Assembly: GCA_002418285.1 (NCBI GenBank)
Contig: DIDT01000019.1
Location: 1-34,681 of the forward strand
Origin: Phycisphaerales bacterium UBA5793
GTDB lineage: Bacteria > Planctomycetota > Phycisphaerae > Phycisphaerales > UBA5793
Reading direction: 5' to 3'
DNA: 34,681 nt
Shown here: piece by piece, positions 24,318 to 31,987 of the stretch
Position numbering within the stretch: the stretch's first letter is position 1
Layout: each line of letters begins with the position of its first letter
Position numbers and translations under genes: made by a program
The notes under the pieces: model-generated
What the model was told of the DNA's origin: nothing
The model's database searches: none
The model's input: the letters and a program-made list of their open reading frames with translations, nothing else

Positions 24318-25994
24318 TCAGTTGCGCATCACCCTCCGCAGGAACGCCAGCGACAGCACGGCCATGATGAGATTGCCTGACCACATGACGACCAGGCCCA
24401 GAATATCCGCATGGCTGACCTGGCTCACGTCGTTCACCACGTCCGCGCCCGAACTGATCACCACCAGCCCGAGAATCGCCGGGATGAATGACCAGAAGTA
24501 AACCGTCAGCGGCAGGGCGTTGCGCATCATGATTGCCAGGATCGAGCCGAGCAGCATCATCACGAGGCAACTGACGCTCATCGCGGTGCGCTCGTGGATG
24601 CGGGCGACGATGTTTCGCTTGAGCCGAACCACCTCGTTGCCGATCGCCTGGTCCAGCCGCTTGAGTGTCACATCGTCGCCATACTGTCGAGCGGTCTGCA
24701 CGAGTTGTCGCGCCGGCTGCCCCTGCAACGCCCGAACGATCGGCGAATCAACGCGCAGGTTCGAAAGGGTCTGCCGCTCAAACTGCCTCGATCGCGTTGG
24801 TGTCGTATCCAGTGCGATTTGGTTGACGTTGGTGAATTCGATGTCCAGCGTCGGCTCTTCGGGCAGCAGCCGGATGCGCGGCCGCAGGCGAACCTGCATG
24901 GATTCGAAGGCCACGGTCTGGGTGATGCCCTGGACGATGGTCAGCCGGCACGGCCCGCCGCTCGCCGGTGGAAGCACGCTCCATGTCATCGCGTCCAACT
25001 CGGTCAGCCCGCCGCCCCGAAGCTCCGCCTGCGATGTGGTCAGTTTGTTGTGCTGGTCGAGCAGCGAGACCGTAAAGCGAATGGATCCACTCTCGCGCAG
25101 TCGCTGGTCGACAATGCGAAACAGCTCGCGCTGCGTCATCCAGCGGCGCAGTTCGTCAATCTTGCGCGAAACCCGCGAATACGTCTCCGGCGCCTTGTAC
25201 ACTGCGTTGAGACGGCCCACATCCATAAAGCGCGGCGAGCGTTCGATTTCATCTTCGACAACCAGGTCCGGGAGCGTCGCTTCGCCGATGCGCAGTCGCG
25301 TCTGCCCGCCCTCCTCTTTGACCTGGAACATGCGGGCCTGGTCCATGATCGGGCTGATCACCGTCATGTTGCCGACGTGCTTGAGGTAGATGATGCACTG
25401 CCGCCCCGTTTGCGTCGAGACAATCTCTCCCTTGTTGGAATTGACGGCCAGGACGCGATCCAGCCAGATCGCGGCATCCGCATCGCGCCCCTCCGGCACG
25501 TCGATGCGCTGCGCATTGCGGGCAAAGAGCGTCACCGTGTCCGTCTGCACCGGCTCGCCCCGGCTGATCCGCCCGACAACCACGTCGGCCACGCTTCGGC
25601 TGCTGGTCCGCGCCATCGCCTCCCAGAAAGCGGGGCTGACGTAGTTGCTGATCAATGACAGCGAGATCGTCAGCACCACGCCGAGCGTCGCCGCAGGCAG
25701 CAGGAGCTGCGGATAAGAGACTCCACTGGCCGCGCACGCCGCGATCTCGTTATCGGATGACATCCGGTGGTAGACCATCGTCGCACTGAACGCCGCCGAA
25801 AACGGCAGGGCGAATTGCAGCATGGGCGGCATGGCCAGAAAGATAAACTTCAGCAGCGCCACCGGGCCCAGGGTCCCATCACTCAACGGCCGGATGGCAG
25901 CCCCGAACGAAATGATCGTGACCAGCACCGCCGTGGAGATGGCCAGCACTTTGAGCAGGTCGCGCAGGATGTACCAGAAAAGCAGCAGTGGCAT
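24318..25994 (-). CDS. LptF/LptG family permease with a large periplasmic domain
   Basis: A 558-residue member of the YjgP/YjgQ family and the first gene of the permease operon. N-terminal helices cover about 8-33, 45-66 and 92-116, with the family-like stretch DNEIAACAASGVSYPQLLLP between helices two and three. A periplasmic region of about 340 residues follows, longer than the roughly 150 of ordinary LptF. The C-terminal helices (CLVMMLLGSILAIMMRNALP; FIPAILGLVVISSG; LGLVVMWSGNLIMAVLSLAF) complete the fold. Pairing with the adjacent family member supports an LptF/LptG heterodimer; LptB, LptC, LptA and LptD are not in the window. The long domain may bind additional envelope partners. ATG at 25994 has only a weak ribosome site. 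Confidence 0.87.
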   Translation of the reverse strand: MPLLLFWYILRDLLKVLAISTAVLVTIISFGAAIRPLSDGTLGPVALLKFIFLAMPPMLQFALPFSAAFSATMVYHRMSSDNEIAACAASGVSYPQLLLPAATLGVVLTISLSLISNYVSPAFWEAMARTSSRSVADVVVGRISRGEPVQTDTVTLFARNAQRIDVPEGRDADAAIWLDRVLAVNSNKGEIVSTQTGRQCIIYLKHVGNMTVISPIMDQARMFQVKEEGGQTRLRIGEATLPDLVVEDEIERSPRFMDVGRLNAVYKAPETYSRVSRKIDELRRWMTQRELFRIVDQRLRESGSIRFTVSLLDQHNKLTTSQAELRGGGLTELDAMTWSVLPPASGGPCRLTIVQGITQTVAFESMQVRLRPRIRLLPEEPTLDIEFTNVNQIALDTTPTRSRQFERQTLSNLRVDSPIVRALQGQPARQLVQTARQYGDDVTLKRLDQAIGNEVVRLKRNIVARIHERTAMSVSCLVMMLLGSILAIMMRNALPLTVYFWSFIPAILGLVVISSGADVVNDVSQVSHADILGLVVMWSGNLIMAVLSLAFLRRVMRN

Positions 25995-26218
25995 AATGCG
26001 AATCGCTCAGACGATAGCGAACCGGTCCACCCGACGCCAAGTTCCGGCCGAATCCTTTATAGACGAGTCGATACGGCGCCCGTTTTCGGACCTCTCCAAC
26101 GCGAATCTGCGGGGTCCGTGCCGCTCGTTCACACGTTCCGGGGGTGGTGCACGTCAGGAAGCCGCTGAGATCTTGCGCGACCGTCACCGCAATTCGATAA
26201 TGGCGGAGGAGAAGACCA
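25995..26218. promoter_or_regulatory. Divergent intergenic region before the pseudopilin operon
   Basis: These 224 bases separate the permease operon (minus) from the pseudopilin run (plus) and should hold both promoters. GGCGGAGGAGAAG at 26201-26213 provides a strong ribosome site (GGAGGAG) for the first pseudopilin start at 26219. I see no convincing promoter boxes or operator repeats. Confidence 0.5.
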
Positions 26219-26695
26219 ATGTTCCGTCAGGCCCATAACAACACCAGCACGCCGCGATCGGCGATCCGATTTCGGACCCGTGGCTTCACGCTGCTCGAGG
26301 CCCTTGTCGCCTCGGTCATCATGTCGCTGACCGTCACGGCGGTGGCCATGGCTCTGGGCGGCGGGCGGCAGCACGCCATGGAGGCCAAGGATCAGTTGCA
26401 GGCGGGTCTGGCGGCCGAGGCCCTGATGGCCGAGATTCTCGCCGCCGATTATGCGGACATCATCACCTACGACGGCCACGACGAGCCGCCCGGCGGGATG
26501 GTGACCTTCGACGATGATCCATATCCGGAGTCCTACTACCGCATCGGCCGCCGCGTTGTCGTCGTTGAGACCACGCTCTCCATCGGGGCTCTGGGCGCGA
26601 AAATCAAAGGCATGGACATCGCCGTCGAAGCCTACGACGTGGATGACCGCGTCATCCTGACCCTTTCCCGGTTCGTTCCGGAGCCGGCGCTATGA
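26219..26695 (+). CDS. Minor pseudopilin, PilV/GspI-like (cassette A)
   Basis: A 158-residue prepilin. The class III signal is TRGFTLLEALVASVIMSLTV: cleavage after Gly22 would leave Phe23 as the mature N-terminus with Glu27 at position +5, followed by the hydrophobic alpha helix by which pilins pack. The short globular part (about 110 residues) ends in acidic beta-like sequence. Its size and the A-L-V-A-x-V-I motif fit PilV/GspI, a minor subunit of the tip-priming complex. Its cassette B paralogue (30882-31340) shares GGGRQHA and the YPES-[YF]-YR-[IV]-GRRV segment. It opens the operon with a GGAGGAG ribosome site and overlaps the next gene by four bases (ATGA). Prepilin peptidase would be needed from elsewhere. 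Confidence 0.88.
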   Translation: MFRQAHNNTSTPRSAIRFRTRGFTLLEALVASVIMSLTVTAVAMALGGGRQHAMEAKDQLQAGLAAEALMAEILAADYADIITYDGHDEPPGGMVTFDDDPYPESYYRIGRRVVVVETTLSIGALGAKIKGMDIAVEAYDVDDRVILTLSRFVPEPAL

Positions 26696-27342
26696 ATCAC
26701 CGCTTCACTCATTTTGCAACCCGGTTCTCGCGCCGCGGCCTGACGCTGCTCGAGTTCATGATCTCCATTCTGATCACGTCACTTATCGCGGTGACCATGA
26801 GCGGGATGATCACGGCCGTCGCGCGATCCGTCGAGGCCGATCGATACAGCCGCGAGTCCATCGTTCGCGGCCAGTCCCTCGACGTCCGTCTGGGGAGTTT
26901 CATCACCCCGAGTCTGTGTGTCCTCGACACCACGGCCAAGCCCGAGTCGCTCGTCATCTGGCTCGAAGATTCACGCGCCAGCGACACCGTCCACCTCACC
27001 GAGATTCGCTGGATCGAACGTGATGCGGCGACCGACACGGTGGTGGCGCACTACGTCAAGTTCCCCGACTCCATGACCCAGGTCGAGCGCGATGCGCTCG
27101 ATGTCGAGGTGCCCGTCGCCGGAGCCGACTGGTGGGGCGCCCTGACCACGATGCAGTCGCTGGGCTACACCGAAAAAACGAGACTTTGTGACAAGGTGGC
27201 CTCTTTCACCATCTCGCACAGCACCGGCTCAACCCAGGCCAAGAGAATCGTGACGGCTCAGATCGTTTTCACACCCGAAGTGGGCGGCGAAACCATCATC
27301 ACCGCCTCGAGCATTCGCGAACTCGAGGAACCAACATCATGA
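26692..27342 (+). CDS. Minor pseudopilin, PilW/GspJ-like (cassette A)
   Basis: A 216-residue prepilin with the signal SRRGLTLLEFMISILITSLI: Gly16 at -1, Leu17 at +1, Glu21 at +5. A globular domain follows of a size typical for PilW/GspJ. The most conserved part against the cassette B paralogue is VKFPDSMTQVERDALDVEVP, plus a following D-W-W motif. Both junctions are ATGA overlaps (26692-26695 with the PilV-like gene, 27339-27342 with the large gene), indicating translational coupling and probably fixed stoichiometry. In known systems the J/W subunit bridges the I/V and K/X subunits in the tip complex; that role here is inferred from order and motif. Confidence 0.85.
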   Translation: MNHRFTHFATRFSRRGLTLLEFMISILITSLIAVTMSGMITAVARSVEADRYSRESIVRGQSLDVRLGSFITPSLCVLDTTAKPESLVIWLEDSRASDTVHLTEIRWIERDAATDTVVAHYVKFPDSMTQVERDALDVEVPVAGADWWGALTTMQSLGYTEKTRLCDKVASFTISHSTGSTQAKRIVTAQIVFTPEVGGETIITASSIRELEEPTS

Positions 27343-29066
27343 AGCAGGGTGAATCAAACCTCAATCTTCGTTTGTGGCGCAGCATGCCCAGGCCCGCGGT
27401 CGAACATCGAGGCGTGGCGATCGTGCTCGTGATTGTGGCGGTTGCCGCGGCGGCGGTCATCGGGTCCGCGTATGTCGCCAGCCAGTTGAACGCGCCACAG
27501 ATCGTTGGCAACGTCAACGCGGGCATCGAGGCTCGCTACATCGCCGACTCCGGCGCCGATCTGGCAACCGCCATCATGGAGTGTGAAACCTTCGACTGGC
27601 GCGCGGCGCAGGACAATGGCGTGCTCGTGGACAACCTGAACATTGGCAACGGCAAGGTAAGCATCAAGGTCAAGGATGTTTCGGGGAGTAATCCGGACAG
27701 CACGTGCGAGTACCCCGTTGTCGTCTGCACGGGCAAGTCCGGCGACATGACGCAGCTCGTCGGCATGCAGGTGCATGCACCCAGGCCCGAGGTAGTGGCA
27801 AAGACCGTGGATGTCGACCTCAGCGAATTCGCCGCCTTCGGAAACACCTCAATCGACCTGGCGAACGGCTGGATCATGGGATGGCCGGAAAGCCCGCTGG
27901 GAACCCTCGGCTTGCCCGTCAATATTGGAACAAATGGGACGGCACGCAGCTCGGTGACCGTCGCGATGACCGGAAATGCACCGCAAGGTCTGGGATTCGT
28001 GATGGCGGTGGCCGATCCAGAGGCAATTGCCAACAACTTTCGCACCAGTAGTCTCGTTCGCCGGGTCGAATTCTCGACCAATGAGCCCATCCTGCTCCCC
28101 GCGCCTCCGACTCCCGATCTCAGCGGACTGCTCTGGGCCACGGTGAGAGCTCCCAACATCACTGCGGATACGGCGATGAACCTCGGCAGCAATAAGCGCC
28201 ACACCAGCCTCACGGTTGACAATGCCGCCACGCTCAGTGTCGATCTTGGCGGCGGCACGCGAGCCGTCGGCATCTCCGGGCCGCTCACGATTCAGAATGG
28301 AGGCGTGCTTCGCATCGACAACGGTCATCTGAACCTCGTCGTGCAGGGCGCCTTCAACATGTTTGGTCGTTCCGCGCTCGAACTCGGGCCCAACGCCAGC
28401 CTGACGATCTACCTCGGAGGCACGATGTCGATCGACGATTCAGTCGTCGGCCTCCCCGTCCGCTGGCGCGATTTCGCGCGCGATGCGCGCAAGGGCATGA
28501 GCGAGTACTTCGATCCGAGTCTCTGCACGATCTACCGCATCACGTCAATCAATTCTGTCGATCTCAACCTGTTCGACGGGGACGATGCGGCGGCATGGGC
28601 CTGGACCGATGGCGCCGTGAAGTCCTGGCTTCTCAATACCGGTACGTATCTCTGCGGCCGCATGTACGGGCACTCAAAGGTGTCGTTGTCTCTGAACAAC
28701 CGTTCCGCCGTCTTCGGAAACGTCGTGGCCAACAGCATCATCGTGGCGACCGAAAGCGCCATTTATTACGACCACAAACTCAATCCTGGGAACGGCTACA
28801 CCAATCCTGACAGCGCGCTCTACGCGGCGCCCATGGATCTTCGCGATGATATCCGCCTGTTGCTGACAGACCTCAACCACAGCACGCTGGCATTGGTCAC
28901 GGCGCTGCTTGCCTCGGCGCCGCCGCCGCCCGTCGCGATCGATCCGATGGCTCCGACGCCGCGCGATAAGAGCCGAGTGGCGCATCGCTGGTGGAAGCGA
29001 TATGGCGTTCAACTCAAGCGCGATCGTTCATCTGCGGTGGAGGAAGTGATTGCCGCTGGTCCGTAG
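27339..29066 (+). CDS. Large PilX/GspK-like minor pseudopilin with repeat-rich head, copy A1
   Basis: A 575-residue protein with an N-terminal pilin-like segment, HRGVAIVLVIVAVAAAAVIG, with Gly25 at -1. Position +5 is Leu30, not Glu; absence of Glu+5 is typical for the tip subunit GspK/PilX. The helix leads to YIADSGADLATAIMECETFDW, like the A-x-x-G-x-x-x-A region of PilX. The large head has short glycine-rich strands (TIQNGGVLRIDNGHLNLVVQ, LELGPNASLTIYLGGTMSID) suggesting a beta-solenoid. A final unit contains RSAVFGNVVANSI and IYYDHKLN. PilX and GspK are usually much smaller or lack this head, so it may be a tip adhesin. It overlaps the PilW-like gene by four bases. The next gene encodes a close paralogue (A2). 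Confidence 0.82.
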   Translation: MKQGESNLNLRLWRSMPRPAVEHRGVAIVLVIVAVAAAAVIGSAYVASQLNAPQIVGNVNAGIEARYIADSGADLATAIMECETFDWRAAQDNGVLVDNLNIGNGKVSIKVKDVSGSNPDSTCEYPVVVCTGKSGDMTQLVGMQVHAPRPEVVAKTVDVDLSEFAAFGNTSIDLANGWIMGWPESPLGTLGLPVNIGTNGTARSSVTVAMTGNAPQGLGFVMAVADPEAIANNFRTSSLVRRVEFSTNEPILLPAPPTPDLSGLLWATVRAPNITADTAMNLGSNKRHTSLTVDNAATLSVDLGGGTRAVGISGPLTIQNGGVLRIDNGHLNLVVQGAFNMFGRSALELGPNASLTIYLGGTMSIDDSVVGLPVRWRDFARDARKGMSEYFDPSLCTIYRITSINSVDLNLFDGDDAAAWAWTDGAVKSWLLNTGTYLCGRMYGHSKVSLSLNNRSAVFGNVVANSIIVATESAIYYDHKLNPGNGYTNPDSALYAAPMDLRDDIRLLLTDLNHSTLALVTALLASAPPPPVAIDPMAPTPRDKSRVAHRWWKRYGVQLKRDRSSAVEEVIAAGP

Positions 29067-29148
29067 CACGCCCATCCAAGGAGGTTCTTTGCCAAGTATC
29101 AGTCTCGCTGCACACTTCAAGTTCCAGGATGCACGAGGAGTTCGCGTC

Positions 29149-30885
29149 ATGACGTCAATCAAACCACCCAACCCGGATCGAACACACCGACGGATGAAAC
29201 GGCGCGGCTCCACCCGCCGTCGTGGCGTGGCGATCGTACTTGTGATCGTGGCCATTGCTGCAGCCGCGATCATTGGTTCGGCGTACGTCGCCAGCCAGTT
29301 GAACGCGCCGCAGATCGTCGGAAACGTGACTTCGGGTATCGAAGCTCGCTACATCGCCGACTCCGGCGCCGATCTGGCGACCGCCATCATGGAGTGCGAC
29401 ACCTTCGACTGGCGCACCGCCCAGATCAACGGCGTGCTCGTCGACAACCTGCCAGTCGGCAATGGACACGTCACCATCGAGGTCAAGGACGTTGCAGGCA
29501 ACAACCCCGACAGCACCTGCGAATACCCCGTCATCGTCTCCAAGGGTGACACGCGCGGCATGAAGCAGATCGTTGGAATGCAGGTCCACGCCCCTCGCCC
29601 CGCAGTCACCGAAAAAAGCGTCGACGTCGACCTCAGCGAATTCGCCGCCTTTGGCAATGCATCGATCGATGTCATCAGCGGCTGGATCACGCGCTGGCCG
29701 GCCAGTCCCATGGCAAAGGTCGGCCTGCCTCTCAAGGTTGGAACCAACGCCGTGACCAACGGGGCGCTTCGCATTGCGGACGCCACCGCGGCGCCCGATT
29801 CCATTGGGTACGTCATGGCGTCGGCGCCCATCGGGACCATTACGGATGCAAAAAATGGCCCCGCGCCCATTCGACGGTCTGATTTTTCCAAGTCTGAAAC
29901 CGTGCTCCTCCCCGCTCCGCCAACTCCCGATCTGGGCGGCTTGCTCTGGGCCACACCCAAGGCCCCCAACATCACCTCCGACACGAACAGCACGGTCAGC
30001 AGCGATCGTCGCCACACCAGCCTCACCGTCGACAACGGCGCAACGCTCACCATCGATCTGGCCGGTGGCAATCGCGTGGTCGGCATCTCGGGTCCGCTGC
30101 TCGTTCAGAACGGAGGTGTCCTGCAGATCAACAACGGTCACCTCGATCTCGTCGTGCAGGGCGCGCTCAATATGTTCTACGGCGGGGCGCTCTGCCTCGG
30201 GCCCGACGCCAGCCTCACGCTCTGGATCGGCGGCACCATGTCCATCGACGATTCCGTCATCGGCTTGCCAGTTCGCTGGCGCGATGCCGCCCGCGATGCG
30301 CGCAAGGGTGCGGATGAGTACTTCGATCCCGGCCTCTGCACGGTCTACCGCATCAACGCAATCAACTCCATCGACCTGACTCCCCTCGATGCTGATAATG
30401 CCACGGCGTGGACCTGGAGCGACAACACGATCAAGTCCTGGATCATCAGCACGAACTCATACGTTTGTGCCCGCATCTATGGCCACGCGAAGGTCAGCTT
30501 TTCCCTGGACAATCGCTCAGCCGTCTTTGGCAACATCGTGGCCAACAACATCGTGGTGGCCAACGAGAGCGCCATCTACTACGACCACAGCCTCGATGTG
30601 AATCTCGGTTACACCAATCCCGACAGCGCGCTCTACGCCGCGCCGCTCGATCTGCGCGATGACATCCGCCTGGCGCTGACCGATTTGAACGACAGCACCC
30701 TGGCGTCAATCAACGCGCTGCTCGCCGCGGCTCTGCCTCCGCCCCCGGTCGCAATCGATCCGATGGCTCCGACTCCCCGCGACAAGAACCGCGTCGCCAA
30801 GCGTTGGTGGAAGCGATACGGCGTCAAAGTCAATCGTGACCGGCCGTCCAGCGTCGAAGCCGTCATTGCGGCGGAAGTGAAATGA
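29149..30885 (+). CDS. Large PilX/GspK-like minor pseudopilin, copy A2
   Basis: A 578-residue close paralogue of copy A1. It has the same pilin segment (RRRGVAIVLVIVAIAAAAII, no Glu at +5), the same IADSGADLATAIMEC stretch, the same glycine-rich strands and the same C-terminus (PPPPVAIDPMAPTPRDKNRV). Similarity is high across most of the length but drops in roughly residues 200-245. The start is taken as ATG 29149, eight bases after GAGGAG (29135-29140). A second strong site, AAGGAGG (29078-29084), is followed by an in-frame TTG at 29089, so a longer leader is possible. It begins 82 bases after the A1 stop and overlaps the cassette B PilV-like gene at its end (ATGATG, 30882-30887). The pair probably arose by tandem duplication. 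Confidence 0.82.
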   Translation: MTSIKPPNPDRTHRRMKRRGSTRRRGVAIVLVIVAIAAAAIIGSAYVASQLNAPQIVGNVTSGIEARYIADSGADLATAIMECDTFDWRTAQINGVLVDNLPVGNGHVTIEVKDVAGNNPDSTCEYPVIVSKGDTRGMKQIVGMQVHAPRPAVTEKSVDVDLSEFAAFGNASIDVISGWITRWPASPMAKVGLPLKVGTNAVTNGALRIADATAAPDSIGYVMASAPIGTITDAKNGPAPIRRSDFSKSETVLLPAPPTPDLGGLLWATPKAPNITSDTNSTVSSDRRHTSLTVDNGATLTIDLAGGNRVVGISGPLLVQNGGVLQINNGHLDLVVQGALNMFYGGALCLGPDASLTLWIGGTMSIDDSVIGLPVRWRDAARDARKGADEYFDPGLCTVYRINAINSIDLTPLDADNATAWTWSDNTIKSWIISTNSYVCARIYGHAKVSFSLDNRSAVFGNIVANNIVVANESAIYYDHSLDVNLGYTNPDSALYAAPLDLRDDIRLALTDLNDSTLASINALLAAALPPPPVAIDPMAPTPRDKNRVAKRWWKRYGVKVNRDRPSSVEAVIAAEVK

Positions 30886-31340
30886 TGTATCGCCCGATCG
30901 GTCCACAACTTCGAACGCCGCGAACCGCGTTCACTCTGCTCGAGGCGATGATCGCCCTGGTCATCATGTCGCTCACCGTCACGGCCCTTTCCATGGCCAT
31001 CGGTGGCGGACGCCAGCATGCGACCGAAGCCGTTGATCAACTCCAGGGTGTCATGGCGGCCGAAGCGCTCCTCTCGGAAGTGACCGCCACCGACTATGCC
31101 TCGCTCGAATCGTACGATGGGCGCGATGAAGCGCCGGGTTCAATGAAAACCTTTGAGGGAGTGGACTATCCCGAATCCTTCTACCGCGTGGGGCGTCGTG
31201 TCGCAGTGATCGAACTCCTCAAGACCATCCCCGGCTTTGACGTCAAAGTGCAAGGCAAGGAGGTTGCCGTGGAAGCCTACGACCTCGACGGCCGCACCCT
31301 CGTCACCCTCGTGGTCTTCGTAGTGGAGCCCGGCGCCTGA
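30882..31340 (+). CDS. Minor pseudopilin, PilV/GspI-like (cassette B)
   Basis: A 152-residue paralogue of the first gene of the run. Its pilin segment is PRTAFTLLEAMIALVIMSLT with Glu21 at +5. The residue at -1 is Ala16 instead of the nearly invariant Gly, which prepilin peptidases accept less readily; this may slow or alter processing. The rest keeps the family blocks IGGGRQHA, DYPESFYRVGRRVAV and VAVEAYDLDGRTLVTL. Two adjacent ATG codons (30882 and 30885) are possible starts; the first overlaps the stop of copy A2. The stop overlaps the next start by one base (TGATG at 31338-31342), a further sign of coupled translation. Confidence 0.86.
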   Translation: MMYRPIGPQLRTPRTAFTLLEAMIALVIMSLTVTALSMAIGGGRQHATEAVDQLQGVMAAEALLSEVTATDYASLESYDGRDEAPGSMKTFEGVDYPESFYRVGRRVAVIELLKTIPGFDVKVQGKEVAVEAYDLDGRTLVTLVVFVVEPGA

Positions 31341-31987
31341 TGTACACTGCTCGCCACATTGCGAATCGCGCCGCAGCGCGCCGAAGCGGAATGACGCTGC
31401 TCGAGTTTCTCCTCGCGCTCATGGTCACCGCGCTCATCTCCGCCGCCATGGGCGGGATGGTCACGGCCGTGGCCCGCGCGACCGAACTCGATCAGCACAC
31501 GCGCGAAACAACCGTCCGCTCGCAAGCCGTAATGGTCCGACTTGCAAGCTACGTAACGCCCTGCCGCTGCGTCCTCGCCAGCGACAGCACCAGCCTTGTC
31601 GTATGGCTCGATGACCAGCGCGAAGGCGAAACCATTCAGGCCACCGAAGTGCGGTGGATTAAGTATGACGAGGCGACTGGCGCCATCGAACTCCACTACA
31701 TCAAGTTCCCGGATTCAATGACCCAGGTCGAGCGCGATCTGCTCGATGTTGAATTGCCCTTCGCCACGACCGACTGGTGGGCCACCCTCGCCTCCTACGA
31801 GGCTCTGACCTACACCGCCCACGTTCGACTCTGCGACGGCGTGGCGAACCTGAATATCTACCGGGCCACGACCACCGATCAGGCCAAGCGGCTTGTGACA
31901 TTCACCATCACGTTTGATGAAAGCATCGGCGGCGCCACCGTCGTCACCGCGTCAAGCGTGCAGGATTGGAAGGAACCGATATCATGA
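31340..31987 (+). CDS. Minor pseudopilin, PilW/GspJ-like (cassette B)
   Basis: A 215-residue paralogue of the cassette A PilW-like protein. The signal RRSGMTLLEFLLALMVTALI has Gly17 at -1, Met18 at +1 and Glu22 at +5. Shared blocks include MVTAVARATE, YIKFPDSMTQVERDLLDVEL and D-W-W about ten residues later. The C-terminal strand VTFTITFDESIGGATVVTAS also matches. Its start overlaps the stop of the PilV-like gene by one base and its stop overlaps the next start by four (ATGA at 31984-31987). Position and motif support a J/W role in a second tip complex. Confidence 0.85.
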   Translation: MYTARHIANRAAARRSGMTLLEFLLALMVTALISAAMGGMVTAVARATELDQHTRETTVRSQAVMVRLASYVTPCRCVLASDSTSLVVWLDDQREGETIQATEVRWIKYDEATGAIELHYIKFPDSMTQVERDLLDVELPFATTDWWATLASYEALTYTAHVRLCDGVANLNIYRATTTDQAKRLVTFTITFDESIGGATVVTASSVQDWKEPIS

